NCBI RefSeq assembly: GCF_030052815.1
Contig: NC_079499.1
Location: 86,963,183 to 87,027,182, forward strand
Direction: 5' to 3'
Length of the DNA: 64,000 bases
Origin: Hevea brasiliensis
Taxonomy: Eukaryota; Streptophyta; Magnoliopsida; Malpighiales; Euphorbiaceae
Positions 24,938-38,492 of this stretch are shown piece after piece. The notes beneath the pieces are model-generated. The model was given only the letters and a program-made list of their open reading frames with translations. It was not told the DNA's origin and made no database searches. Every line of letters starts with the position of its first letter. Within the stretch, counting starts at the first letter, position 1. The position numbers and the translations under genes are program-made.

Positions 24938-25196
24938 TGAAGGAGCGGAAATATGAAAATTGTTCATTAAAGCATTAAATTTTAAAAATTTTCTTCTAGG
25001 GTTACATTCATGATACCACATCTTTTATGTGCCTAATTAATTTTAATGCTCAATTACATATTAAAGCACTTTTAATATGTATTAGGATCTATATTTGCTA
25101 TTCAAGATTGTGAATTAACAAATTAATTCATTTAAACCTTAGTTTAAAAGAGGAGTTAGAGCACTAACCTCTTTGATGCACTATGGATATAATTGG
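24938..25196 (-). mobile_element. 5' LTR of copia A, first 259 bp
   Basis: Matches 17311-17569. The break at 25197 falls exactly at the start of copia B, with ATTGG as B's target site. Confidence 0.9.
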
Positions 25197-26222
25197 TGTT
25201 AGTAGTATTCCCTAAAGCATATCATTTAGTATGTATCTTGTACATCTTTTATTAATAAAAGGCATTTTCACTTTTCCGTTTACATAATATATTTATGTGT
25301 AATAGAAAAGGTCCATTGATATTTTGTTAGAAATTATATTCTTAAGTTGTTAAGAATATGAATGACAGTATTTCTAATACAAAGTATCATAAATAGGTTC
25401 ACAATCGAGGATACTTCATAATAAGGACATGACTTATCCAGAAAGATTGTATTCATGTTTATTCCCAAGTTATTTATATGAGATATAAATAAGATGGAAT
25501 GGTGAGTCTCATGCCATATAACAAACATGATAGGCACTTATACATGATAAGTAGGCTGAACCAGTAACACTTATGATAAGCATATTGAGTTTACTCTTGT
25601 CAATGTATTGTCATAAATCATATCAGTGCATATAATCTTTAGACCTGAGATAGCATAGTTATCTTGTATATAGGTGGTTTGAGTTTGATACTGCTTTCAT
25701 ACTTGTACTGTGTATGGGTATATGGGCATGTGTTGGCTCCTACTAGTTATATATGGAGGTAGGTGTTGATCAAGATGGAATCTGTTCTTCTAAGTAAATA
25801 GGGATAAAATCCTATGTTCATTTAATTATTCTTGATGTTTCAAGTTCCTGGCCAGGACAAATAGATTTAATCAGAAAAGAGTTTCTGATGAGAAAATCTT
25901 TTAATCAAGAATTGGAATTAAAAGAGAACATAATATTCATAGCAAATGGGGTTTGACATAAACCATGACTCCAGCTTGAGTTGGGATTTTGTAACGGAGA
26001 GATTCTAGTACATGGTAACATATGATTATAGGTTCATTTAAGGTAAACCTTATTACTAATTGGGTGGCCATGGCATGCTATGCTAGGTGTTAACCATGGT
26101 CTATGAGGTGTATAAAATGATTTAGAGAAATCATTTACAGTAAGAAAGAGTTCTGATGATATTAAGAGCCTAGTAAGTCACACACATACACAAGTAATCA
26201 CCAAATTAAATATGATTTAATT
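25197..26222 (+). mobile_element. 5' LTR of copia B, first part
   Basis: Starts TGTTAGTAGTATTCC, the reverse of the CATACTACTAACA end of A's LTR. Split by H; TAATT at 26218-26222 is H's target. Confidence 0.9.
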
Positions 26223-29200
26223 TGTAACACCCCTCACCCGACTACAGTGTAGCCGAGCGAAGTGTGTCACACTCGGTGCCGGAGCACCCTATCTTGTCTT
26301 ACTTTATTATTTTAGTAATTTGATCTTGTTATATTTTTAATATCAATTATTTTTCGATGGAGAAACCAGCGGAGTTTCCCCTATTTTATTATCTTTTAAC
26401 GTATTTCAAAATTCACCTGTTTGAAATTTAACAATATTTTCAGAATAAAATCTTATCCATGCTAATCATAATTATCTCATCAATCATTCTCATAATTTTC
26501 TCATATTTCAAATCTCATCCATACATTTCAATTTCATAATCATTTCTATACATTTCTATTCATACTCAATTCATATGTAAACATTATCAAATTACATAAG
26601 CAAAATTTTCAAATTTCCTTAATTTACAAAATTTACAAAATAATTGCAAAATTTCATAATTTACATGATATATAAATTAATTACATATGAAAAAGCTAAT
26701 TAATTAATTTACATCATATTCCTATTAATTTCTTGTTCATAATATACATTACAATACAATTTCTAAGCATTTTATACAAAATATAAAATATAATCTATAT
26801 GGACCCTATCTACATGCATTGCTGAGGAGGTGACAACCTTGAATACTTCAGACACTTCTGCAGATCTGGACTCCAAAATCTCTGTTTAGTATTCGCTGGG
26901 CTTAAACTTCAGTACCTGCGCGAGGAAACAATTCCATCGCGCTAAGCATTGCAACTTAGTGGTGCAATAATAGAACAAGAAAATAAAATATACAAATAAA
27001 GAAAGAACGAAGCATAATTTGAATATTTAAGAATCAATTTAATTTAATACAATGTGTCTAATATTAATTATCTTTTGTTCTAATTTGTTCCTCTTTGGAA
27101 ACGTTTAATTCTGAAATTCATAGTGATAATGTACAATATACAGAATTAATAAAAATACTCAGTTTATATTCATATGGTAATAGAAGGTACATTTAAAATA
27201 TTTAGTTAAGTCATACCTATTTTTGCAACTCTTTTATCATTTTACTTAACAATTTTTATGTGGTTTGGATCATTTCATGATTCTAACTAATTCTTTTGAA
27301 GTCTTATTAACTCATTTATTTGATTTCTAATATTTTCAATTACTAATAGTCTTAATTTATTTCAATAAATTACACTGCCCAAGTAACCTACGATAGGCTG
27401 ACTAAACTGGATAACGGGTCGTTGGCACTGGACACCACGGTGTCTCGGGCCGTCATACCATGGGACGCAGAACGTCAACCACGTATGCAGTCAATATGGC
27501 TAAAAAGCTATGATAACACATAATCGGGCATAAAAGCCATGAATACGGGCATAAAGCCATGAATACGGGCACAAAGCCATGAATACAGGCATAAAGCCTT
27601 TCGCAGTACTGCTAAAACAATACCCTATTGGCATGCCAAACTATCCAATCTGACACACATGTCTAGGTAATACAAGGGCACATAATATTATTAAATATTA
27701 ATATATTGTGTTTTATGACTTCATTATTTCATGATAAATTTCAATTATAATTCATACATTCATTTGATCATTTATATGATCACAATTCACATTAATTATC
27801 CTTTTATACCATTATACTCAAAATACTTCTCCTCTCTACAATAATGAGAACTAATGTCTCATTCATACATTAATATGGTTCATTTATTCATGCATTATGT
27901 TATTCATATTGATCACAATTCTAAATAATGGTTCACATGTACCATTGTATTCAAAACATTTTTTTTCCTTTCTCATTTATAAATTCAAGAATCTACTTAT
28001 GTAATTACAAATTTTATATTTCAAGTTGAGTTACTAATATTTTATGAATTCCATTTGTGATGGGCATATAAGCCCTAACTATCTATTCACATCAATTAGG
28101 TGACTTATTTTTCATGTTTCAAGTAATCCATGAATATTTCATGGATTTCAAATTTATGGCCTTAATTTCTTTTTAACAATTTTGACTAGGATGCATAGTC
28201 CACATTCGTCATACAATTCTAAGCATTTAAGCTTAGAATTGGTTCTAAGTCTTCATCTTAATTTACTAATCATTTTGATTACTATTCACCTTACTAGTCA
28301 ACCAAAATGTTGACTTTTTTATACTTAATGGATATATTAATTCTAATTACACCAAGATCCCACATTTTGAGTTTTACATTTGCTAGTATTAATTGCCAAT
28401 TGCAATTTAAAGTCCCCTAGATGCATTTCTAAATTTTCAGTTTTTACTACCTAAGTTTACTATTCCATTGGACAATTTTAGAGTGGAAACTGGGCTAACC
28501 TTTCTCTCTTGATGGGAACCTAAATCACAAATGACACTTTTATCACATTTATTCATTCAACAATTTATTCATGTAAGTACATTTTATATTTCAAGTTTTG
28601 GTGTCACTATTCACCTCATTGGTCAACAAAAATATTGACTTTTGGATAGAAAATAGGTACATTGGTTTTGACACTCCCAACATACCACATTTTGCATTGA
28701 AAACTTGTTGGCATTAAGCATTAATACCATTTCTAAGCTTAAACCAAGAGAAACAGAATTTTCAGTTTTTGTAACCCAAATTTACTGTTCCATTAGGCAC
28801 TGTTGCAGTGGGAATTTGAGGAAATGGTAAACATGAAAGTTGTTCCTTACTTTGTCTAGTTGAATTTATATTTTTGAATCACTCCATTTGGAGTTTTGTA
28901 GCTCCAGATATGGTCCAAAAACCACAGCTGGCCGGATTGCAAAAACTGCAGAATTACCAAATCTACAGTAACATGAACAGTGACTGGAATCACTTTGTTG
29001 GATGGGTTCTGGCCATAATTTGGGGTAGGTTCCTTCATGAAAGTTGTTTGTCTATGTCTTATATTGTTGCTGTAAAAATTTCAGGTCAATTGACCCATTC
29101 TACAGTGAGTTATGGCCAAATGAACAGTTACCGTTCATTTGGTCATTCTGCAGAATTGGCTTGCAGGGTACCCGGATTGGGGCCAACTTTTGGTCCACTT

Positions 29201-30600
29201 GCTTTGGTCTTTTGGGCATGGTTTCTTCAGCAAAAATGTGCCATTATAAGTCTAGTTTCATGTCCAATTGGCCAAACACCAATTGAACTTACACAGCCAA
29301 AGTTATGGCTATCCAAGTGGGCTGGAATTCTAGCCACCCTACTGCACTCACATGGCAGCCTACCATTTCATTTTGTAACATTTTAATGCACTTCAAATTA
29401 TGGTCAACTTACCTCAAATGGTCACTAATTGACCATTAAAATGTTCTTTAACAATTTCATAAGCCAAGTCAAATTTTCACTCCCAAAACCCTAGCTTCCC
29501 ATTTCAATTCACACAAGATACCCTAGTTAGCACACTAATTCATTATCCATGTATATATATACCATAAACATCATCTCTAGTCCACTCTAAGTCCCTCAAA
29601 ACAATCAAAATCATTCCTTCCTTAGGGCTGCCGAAATTCAAGGGATACATACACTTAACTTTTATTCATTTAATTTACAATTTCTCACTTATTTCAAGTT
29701 TCTAGCATGGAATCAAAGAAGTATATATATAAATAGGCACTAACCTCTTGTAGGGCAGAATTTTCTAAGCTTCAACTCCACTTTCTTTGCTTTTCTAGGC
29801 TGCCAAACACTTCCCCAAGTTTTATGGACAAGTTTTAATGAAAGGTGTCTAGGGTTTAGTAGTGGAAATTCATGGGAAATGGAAGAAATGAAAGAAAATT
29901 TTCATGGAGGGAGGAAGAAGAGAGGGTCACGTTTTGAGGAAGAAGAAGAAGAAGATGACCAGAATTTTTGGTCTTTCTTTGTCTCTTTTAAGTGATTTAA
30001 GAAAGCTTGTTGAATGGTGATTGGTTGGGAGAAAGTAAATGACATCATCATATGTCATAAATGGGCATTTTTCTCATTTTCTATTCTTTTCTTCTCTACT
30101 TATTTTCAATTTAATTTTTAACAATATTTATTCATATTTTGAACCATAATAATTATTTACTTAACTGGACAAGTCGGCCAAAAATCACCTCTGAAGGCGA
30201 AATGACCAAAATGCCCTCCGTTTGGCTTAACGGGTCAAAATTGTCTGTACCGATTGAAAAATTTTTCTAATTATTTTCTTAGCATTCTAATGCCATAGGA
30301 ACCTCAATGACCCTTCTCTGGGGTCCCAAAAATTATTTTATAATTTTTCCCCCGGGTCTAGGGCTCCTAGTTGCGAGAACCGCAACTTACCTCTGGGTTA
30401 CCCATCGCTTGGGTACCGGCTCATTTGACTTGGTTGTATTTTATTTCTAAAATTTTTCCTAAATTTTTCTTATTAATATTTGAGTTAATTATGGTTTCTG
30501 ACTTTAGTTTAAATATTTTTCCAGACGTTCTAGCTGTCCGGACCGACACCGGTCACCGGAACAGTAGAATGTACGGAGTTGCTACCGGGAGGGTGTTACA
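26223..30600 (-). mobile_element. 3' LTR of element H
   Basis: TGTAACACCCCTCACCCG to GGGAGGGTGTTACA in plus coordinates. Carries the minisatellite (27525-27600) and a near-palindrome (29116-29142). ORFs here are shadows repeated in the partner LTR. Confidence 0.95.
29116..29142. repeat. 27-nt near-palindrome, LTR of H
   Basis: Arms CCAAATGAACAGT and ACCGTTCATTTGG; one base differs from the perfect form in E. Its copy in the other LTR is 34662-34688. Confidence 0.85.
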
Positions 30601-30613
30601 ATTCTTCCCCTCT
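30601..30613 (-). promoter_or_regulatory. Polypurine tract of element H
   Basis: Sense strand AGAGGGGAAGAAT directly against the 3' LTR, preceded in sense by CGAGGACGAAATTT, a common arrangement in plant chromoviruses. Confidence 0.9.
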
Positions 30614-30772
30614 AATTTAAATTTCGTCCTCGAAATTTATTGGGTGTAGGTATCTAAGATAATTATTTTACCTTTCTATTCCTCCCTCTGTCTATTTTTT
30701 TTATATATATGGTACTATTTAGTCTTTTTGAATCTATCATTATACACTTAGGCATATCATAAAGGAAATACT

Positions 30773-31647
30773 TTACCTCAAATTCACATCTGGGGCTTCT
30801 TGCTCCTCTCCGGCTTGGGTGACATTTGGAAGTGGTGTTACTATTGTACTTGGTCCTTCCACGACCTCTGTCTGGGTCCGTGGTAAATTCCTCTTAGGAC
30901 AATCTTTCAGACGATGGTCTATGGCCCCACATCTATAACAGGCTCCAGTCAATCCCCTACATTCACCTTTATGCCACTTGTTACAATGGCCACATTTTCT
31001 TGCTAGTCCTGTCGCACTCACTACTAGTGTTTCTGGTTGATCTCTTCTGGGTGTAGGCACAGTGCGGATCTCCTACTTTGATCGGATGTCGACTTACATT
31101 CTCTTGGCCTCTTATTACTAGACTGTCCAAATTTCCTCTTTTGCTGATCACCACTCCTCTTCTGTTCCTCTTTATGAACACAGCTAATATATTTCTTTCT
31201 GAACTCTATCAGAAAGAATTCCCAAGTTACGTTGGCTGGTGGCACTACCTTGGTTACGATATCCCACCATCGATATGCAGCTTCTTGTAACAATGAAACT
31301 GCACACTCCAAACTCTGTTCTGGTGTGCAATGGAGCTGCTGCAGGACTCTTTCAGTCCTTTCTAACCAATACTCAGCCACTGAAGAATCATCTTCCTTTC
31401 TGCCATTGAAATCTACAGCTCCATACTTCCTAATTTTTCCTAGAGGTGATTTCTGCTGAGGCAATGGTGGAATAACCTCAGTCATCTGTTGAAAGAATTC
31501 AGTCATCTGCTCAAACAAGGCCTGTTGGGGTTGTACAGGCACCTCTTGCACTGGTGGAGCAGGATCTCCCCGATTTCCAATATCACTCCCAGTCGCGATA
31601 CGGCTTACTACTTCTTCTTCTACTGCCCTCTACGATTCTGAGTCCAT
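30773..31647 (-). pseudogene. Element H gag, broken
   Basis: Ty3/gypsy gag (Retrotrans_gag family), the RNA-binding shell protein. The start is taken as the ATG at 31645-31647, but a TAG at 31630-31632 ends the frame after five codons. The frame then runs on through VSRIATGSDIGNRGDPAPP, KIRKYGAVDFNG, AEYWLERTERVLQQLHCTPE, LLQEAAYRWWDIVTKVVPP and WEFFLIEFRKKYIS. After KKYIS roughly 100 residues usual in this family are missing: the text jumps to a basic stretch (EEQKRSGDQQKRKFGQ). A frameshift near 31060-31080 follows. The C-terminal piece has a CCHC knuckle, CYRCGAIDHRLKDC, and a second Cys/His stretch, CGHCNKWHKGEC. No protease follows. Confidence 0.88.
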
Positions 31648-31757
31648 ACCTTAACCTAAAATAACCAAGAAAATAGATCTGCATTAGTGTCACCTCAACT
31701 CATATGAATGCAATGCATGTTATGCAGTCTATCTAGGTCCAGAAATGCCTAAACCGC

Positions 31758-31769
31758 GCTCTGATACCA
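31758..31769 (-). promoter_or_regulatory. Primer-binding site of element H
   Basis: Sense strand TGGTATCAGAGC (initiator tRNA-Met), five bases from the 5' LTR. The leader between it and gag matches the leader of E. Confidence 0.92.
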
Positions 31770-31774
31770 ATAAA

Positions 31775-34700
31775 TGTAACACCCCTCACCCGACTACAGT
31801 GTAGCCGAGCGAAGTGTGTCACACTCGATGCGGGAGCACCCTATCTTGTCTTACTTTATTATTTTAATAATTTGATCTTATTATATTTTTAATATCAATT
31901 ATTTTTTGATGGAGAAACCAGCGGAGTTTCCCCTATTTTATTATCGTTTGACGTATTTCAAAATTCACCTGTTTGAAATTTAATAATATTTTCAGAATAA
32001 AATCTTATCCATGCTAATCATAATTATCTCATCAATCATTCTCATAATTTTCTCATATTTCAAATCTCATCCATACATTTCAATTTCATAATCATTTCTA
32101 TACATTTCTATTCATACTCAATTCATATGTAAACATTATCAAATTACATAAGCAAAATTTTCAAATTTCCTTAATTTACAAAATTTACAAAATAATTGCA
32201 AAATTTCATAATTTACATGATATATAAATTAATTACATATGAAAAAGCTAATTAATTAATTTACATCACATTCCTATTAATTTCTTGTTCATAATATACA
32301 TTACAATACAATTTCTAAGCATTTTATACAAAATATAAAATATGATCTATATGGGCCCTATCTACATGCATTGCTGAGGAGGTGACAACCTTGAATACTT
32401 CAGACACTTCTGCAGATCTGGACTCCAAAATCTCATTTAGTATTATCTGGCTTAAACTTGATTACTGCGAGGAAACAATTCCATCGCGCTAAGCATTGCT
32501 GCTTAGTGGTGCAATAATAGAACAAGAAAATAAAATATACAAATAAAGAAAGAGGAAGCATAATTTGAATATTTAAGAATCAATTTAATTTAATATAATG
32601 TGTCTAATATTAATTATCTTTTGTTCTAATTTGTTCCTCTTTGGAAACGTTTAATTCCGAAATTCATAGTGATAATGTGCAATATACAGAATTAATAAAA
32701 ATACTCAGTTTATATTCATATGGTAATAGAAGGTACATTTAAAATATTTAGTTAAGTCATACCTATTTTTGCAACTCTTTTATCATTTTACTTAACAATT
32801 TTTATGTGGTTTGGATCATTTCATGATTCTAACTAATTCTTTTGAAGTCTTATTAACTCATTTATTTGATTTCTAATATTTTCAATTACTAATAGTCTTA
32901 ATTTATTTTAATAAATTACACTGCCCAAGTAACCTACGACAGGCTGACTAAACTGGATAACGGGTCGTTGGCACTGGACACCACGGTGTCTCGGGCCGTC
33001 ATACCATGGGACGCAGAACGTCAACCACGTATACAGTCAATATGGCTAAAAAGCCATGATAACACATAATCGGGCATAAAAGCCATGAATGTTGGCATAA
33101 AGCCATGAATACAGGCACAAAGCCATGAATACAGGCATAAAGCCTTTCGCAGTACTGCTAAAACAATACCCTATTGGCATGCCAAACTATCCAATCTGAC
33201 ACACATGTCTAGGTAATACAAGGGCACATAATATTATTAAATATTAATATATTGTGTTTTATGACTTCATTATTTCATGATAAATTTCAATTATAATTCA
33301 TACATTCATTTGATCATTTATATGATCACAATTCACATTAATTATCCTTTTATACCATTATACTCAAAATACTTCTCCTCTCTACAATAATGAGAACTAA
33401 TGTCTCATTCATACATTAATATGGTTCATTTATTCATGCATTATGTTATTCATATTGATCACAATTCTAAACAATGGTTCACATGTACCATTGTATTCAA
33501 AACATTTTTTTTCCTTTCTCATTTATAAATTCAAGAATCTACTTATGTAATTACAAATTTTATATTTCAAGTTGAGTTACTAATATTTTATGAATTCCAT
33601 TTGTGATGGGCATATAAGCCCTAACTATCTATTCACATCAATTAGGTGACTTATTTTTCATGTTTCAAGTAATCCATGAATATTTCATGGATTTCAAATT
33701 TATGGCCTTAATTTCTTTTTAACAATTTTGACTAGGATGCATAGTCTACATTCGTCATACAATTCTAAGCATTTAAGCTTAGAATTGGTTCTAAGTCTTC
33801 ATCTTAATTTACTAATCATTTTGATTACTATTCACCTTACTAGTCAACCAAAATGTTGACTTTTTTATACTTAATGGATATATTAATTCTAATTACACCA
33901 AGATCCCACATTTTGAGTTTTACATTTGCTAGTATTAATTGCCAATTGCAATTTAAAGTCCCCTAGATGCATTTCTAAATTTTCAGTTTTTACTACCTAA
34001 GTTTACTATTCCATTGGACAATTTTAGAGTGGAAACTGGGCTAACCTTTCTCTCTTGATGGGAACCTAAATCACAAATGACACTTTTATCACATTTATTC
34101 ATTCAACAATTTATTCATGTAAGTACATTTTATATTTCAAGTTTTGGTGTCACTATTCACCTCATTGGTCAACAAAAATATTGACTTTTGGATAGAAAAT
34201 AGGTACATTGGTTTTGACACTCCCAACATACCACATTTTGCATTGAAAACTTGTTGGCATTAAGCATTAACACCATTTCTAAGCTTAAACCAAGAGAAAC
34301 AGAATTTTCAGTTTTTGTGACCCAAATTTACTGTTCCATTAGGCACTGTTGCAGTGGGAATTTGAGGAAATGGTAAACATGAAAGTTGTTCCTTACTTTG
34401 TCTAGTTGAATTTATATTTTTGAATCACTCCATTTGGAGTTTTGTAGCTCCAGATATGGTCCAAAAACCACAGCTGGCCGGATTGCAAAAACTGCAGAAT
34501 TACCAAATCTACAGTAACATGAATAGTGACTGGAATCACTTTGTTGGATGGGTTCTGGCCATAATTTGGGGTAGGTTCCTTCATGAAAGTTGTTTGTCTA
34601 TGTCTTATATTGTTGCTGTAAACATTTCAGGTCAATTGACCCATTCTACAGTGAGTTATGGCCAAATGAACAGTTACCGTTCATTTGGTCATTCTGCAGA

Positions 34701-36149
34701 ATTGGCTTGCAGGGTACCCGGATTGGGGCCAACTTTTGGTCCACTTGCTTTGGTCTTTTGGGCATAGTTTCTTCAGCAAAAATGTGCCATTATAAGTCTA
34801 GTTTCATGTCCAATTGGCCAAACACCAATTGAACTTACACAGCCAAAGTTATGGCTATCCAAGTGGGCTGGAATTCTAGCCACCCTGCTGCACTCACATG
34901 GCAGCCTACCATTTCACTTTGTAACATTTTAATGCACTTCAAATTATGGTCAACTTACCTCAAATGGTCACTAATTGACCATTAAAATGTTCTTTAACAA
35001 TTTCATAAGCCAAGTCAAATTTTCACTCTCAAAACCCTAGCTTCCCATTTCAATTCACACAAGATACCCTAGTTAGCACACTAATTCATTATCCATGTAT
35101 ATATATACCATAAACATCATCTCTAGTCCACTCTAAGTCCCTCAAAACAATCAAAATCATTCCTTCCTTAGGGCTGCCGAAATTCAAGGGATACATACAC
35201 TTAACTTTTATTCATTTAATTTACAATTTCTCACTTATTTCAAGTTTCTAGCATGGAATCAAAGAAGTATATATATAAATAGGCACTAACCTCTTGTAGG
35301 GCAGAATTTTCTAAGCTTCAACTCCACTTTCTTTGCTTTTCTAGGCTGCCAAACACTTCCCCAAGTTTTATGGACAAGTTTTAATGAAAGGTGTCTAGGG
35401 TTTAGTAGTGGAAATTCATGGGAAATGGAAGAAATGAAAGAAAATTTTCATGGAGGGAGGAAGAAGAGAGGGTCACGTTTTGAGGAAGAAGAAGAAGAAG
35501 AAGATGACCAGAATTTTTGGTCTTTCTTTGTCTCTTTTAAGTGATTTAAGAAAGCTTGTTGAATGGTGATTGGTTGGGAGAAAGTAAATGACATCATCAT
35601 ATGTCATAAATGGGCATTTTTCTCATTTTCTATTCTTTTCTTCTCTACTTATTTTCAATTTAATTTTTAACAATATTTATTCATATTTTGAACCATAATA
35701 ATTATTTACTTAACTGGACAAGTCGGCCAAAAATCACCTCTGAAGGCGAAATGACCAAAATGCCCTCCGTTTGGCTTAACGGGTCAAAATTGTCTGTACC
35801 GATTGAAAAATTTTTTTAATTATTTTCTTGGCATTCTAATGCCATAGGAACCTCAATGACCCTTCTCTGGGGTCCCAAAAATTATTTTATAATTTTTCCC
35901 CCCGGTCTAGGGCTCCTAGTTGCGAGAACCGTAACTTAACTCTGGGTTACCCATCGCTTGGGCACCGGCTCATTTGACTTGGTTGTATTTTATTTCTAAA
36001 ATTTTTCCTAAATTTTTCTTATTAATATTTGAGTTAATTATGGTTCCTGACTTTAGTTTAAATATTTTTCCGGACGTTCTAGCTGTCCGGACCGACACCG
36101 GTCACCGGAACAGTAGAATGTACGGAGTTGCTACCGGGAGGGTGTTACA
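31775..36149 (-). mobile_element. 5' LTR of element H
   Basis: 4,375 bp; nearly the same as 26223-30600. The clearest differences are close to 31829 and around 32440-32470. Carries the minisatellite (33071-33145) and near-palindrome (34662-34688). Confidence 0.95.
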
Positions 36150-37195
36150 TAATTAATTAATTAAAGAGTTTAATTAATTAATTAAATAGGTTTGGTTTAC
36201 AATTAGATTGCAAAGTCCCTAGCATGACTTGAAACCAAATCTAGGTTATTGGATGTGTAAGTTAAATTTATATTTAAAGTGTTTAAATATAAATTTAATT
36301 AATGAGAAATTAATTAATAGAGATTAATTAATTAATTTATATTTGATATAAATTGATTAGAAGAAGAAAAATAATTATTTTGGGTTGAGAACTCAAAATT
36401 AAGATGCAGGGGCATTTTGGTCATTTCACATGGAATATGTGGCACCATCAGATGGTGACACATAGTACTACACATAAGCTTGCCAAATGTCTTTTAATCA
36501 TGTAAGATGATCAAAGTCAAGATTAAATATAGGTTTGACACTTGGCACAATGTGATTGGGTCAATTAAACCTAGAGCCAATCAGAAGGTAACATGTAGCA
36601 AGGGTTTTAAGTGGTGACCTAACTATATAAGTGTTGTTATGAAAAGAAAAAAAAACAATCAGCTGCTGGCTCCTTTGTGCCACCACCCTTGAGGCACCCA
36701 TTCTCTCTTCTTCTTCATCTCTCATCAATTCAAAGAGATTTCCCAACAATCTCTTGAATTAAAAATAGTAGAAATTGTTTCTAGTGTCCTGTTTACATCT
36801 TTAATCTCTTAAAAGGCAAAACTTGATTTTCTAATTAATAGAAAAGCTTTAGAAGTTGTTCAAGGGCTGCCATAGGTGATTTTAGTGTGGACAAGCTAGA
36901 AGGACAACATCTGGTTTCCTAAAGACGCATCCCAAAAATACAAATACGCTGTAGTGCATCAAGAGGTTAATGTATTTGTTCTTGATTTAATATAGGGTTC
37001 TAAAATTAATTTGATTAATTCTAAAATCTTAAATGGAAAATACAGATTCAAAACCATATTAAAAGAGTTTTAATATGTTGTTTATCATTGAAATCAATTA
37101 GATAAAAATAAATTTTGCATGATGCATGTGACCCTAGGTGAAAATTTTTGAATTCAATGATATAAACTTGTGTTTTTCATGCTTTTGCTCCTACA
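36150..37195 (+). mobile_element. 5' LTR of copia B, second part
   Basis: Resumes after H (36150-36154 is H's duplicated TAATT) and ends GCTCCTACA at 37195, two bases before the primer-binding site. Confidence 0.9.
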
Positions 37196-37197
37196 AT

Positions 37198-37212
37198 TGG
37201 TATCAGAGCCAC
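37198..37212 (+). promoter_or_regulatory. Primer-binding site of copia B
   Basis: TGGTATCAGAGCCAC, same as in copia A; complementary to initiator tRNA-Met. Confidence 0.93.
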
Positions 37213-37462
37213 TATATTTGCCATTTAGATTATTGATTATATGATTTAATTGTGTGGAATAATCATGAGATGATAGATCCATTGCTGGTTGGATAAAGAA
37301 GTGTGGCGGCATGCTTGATCTCACCATCATTGGTGCGCCATCTTTAGGCTTCATGGGTGGCGCAAGGTTTGGTTTTAAATTCTGTAATTGTTGTATGATC
37401 TAAGGTCTATCCTATGTCTAATTAAAATGTTTAATTATATTTTTTAATCACACAATTAAATT

Positions 37463-37735
37463 TTGATTCAAATCAGATTTTTAAAAATTATTTGAATGTG
37501 ATTCAAATCTGAATTTTAAAAGTTGTTTGAATGTGATTCAAATCTAAATTTTAAAGTTGTTTGAATCATATTCAAATCTGAATATTTAAAGTTGTTTGAA
37601 TAATATTCAAATCTGAATTTTTAAAAATTGTTTGAATAATATTCAAATATAATTTTTTAAAAATTGTTTGAATGTGATTCAAATATGAATTTTTAAATTT
37701 GTTTGAATCATATTCAAATCTGGATTTTTAAGTTG
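37463..37735 (+). repeat. 35-bp tandem repeat in leader of copia B
   Basis: About eight copies of a unit containing ATTCAAATCTGAATTTTAAA (ATTCAAAT at 37466, 37501, 37536, 37570, 37607, 37641, 37677 and 37711), more diverged among themselves than the five copies in A. The leader to 38908 holds no ORF. Confidence 0.85.
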
Positions 37736-38492
37736 AATATGAGATATTCAATTTAATTTAAGTATGTATGTTTTATTTAATTGTTAAATGGTGACATGCA
37801 TGATGAATGATCATGGACTATAAAAGACCAATGTGATTGAATTTATTTTTTTTATGTTTCTTTGAGATTGTAAATTAATTAATTTATTTTAATTTGTTTT
37901 GGGCATGTATTATTAAGGTTGTAATAATTCTGGGTTGTAATTTCATTTATTTTAGTTCTTGTAAAGTCTCCTTGGTATACCAAGGATTACTATGTAATTG
38001 GATTGCAAGAAGTTCAAGGAGGTCAAGAGCATTGGTGGGACCAGTGGGAGGAATTCAATATCAAGTGTTGATTATGTACTCCTTCAGCAACTCTTGTAAA
38101 ATAAATGAATGAAATGCACCTAGGAATGCCCTGATTCAATTCTTGGTGGTTCAGAATTGAATCCCTTATAAAGTCCATGATCATACCATATTTACTATTT
38201 ATCCATGAATGCATGAGATGTATGGGAATGTATGCAATTATATGATATATGCATACTAAATGGATAATGTGCAAAGTGAGACCTTAATAGTAATTAGGAA
38301 GACTATAAAATCTTCCAAATAAATGATGAAGTTGGAAATGCTATAATTAAAGTAATTATAACATGGGCCCTCCATTGGGGCAATTATTTTAAGAAATTTT
38401 AAATAGTTGCATAAGATGCAATTAATTTAAGAGATTTTCTTAAGAATAATTGTTAAGCATGAGATGTTGCAAATATGTAAATGGTTTGGTGG

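Larger units (their letters stand above)
17311..25196 (-). mobile_element. Copia element A (Ty1/copia), 5' LTR truncated by copia B
   Basis: Minus-strand Ty1/copia element inserted in G; GTTTC at 17306-17310 is the likely left target duplication. Order in plus coordinates: 3' LTR 17311-19414, polypurine tract, RNase H, reverse transcriptase, integrase, protease, gag, a 1.6-kb leader without ORFs, primer-binding site 24921-24935, then the first 259 bp of the 5' LTR. Copia B interrupts that LTR at 25197; its target ATTGG (25192-25196) matches the place in A's 3' LTR where ATTGGCACC continues. Coding is broken by several stops and at least one frameshift. The lineage within Ty1/copia is not resolved. 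Confidence 0.92.
26223..36149 (-). mobile_element. Element H, non-autonomous chromovirus-family retrotransposon
   Basis: Complete insertion in copia B's 5' LTR, with perfect 5-bp duplication TAATT at 26218-26222 and 36150-36154. LTRs of 4,378 and 4,375 bp look nearly identical, so it is one of the youngest insertions. The internal region is only 1,174 bp: polypurine tract, a broken gag with a zinc knuckle, leader and primer-binding site. Protease, reverse transcriptase, RNase H, integrase and chromodomain are all absent. Confidence 0.95.
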
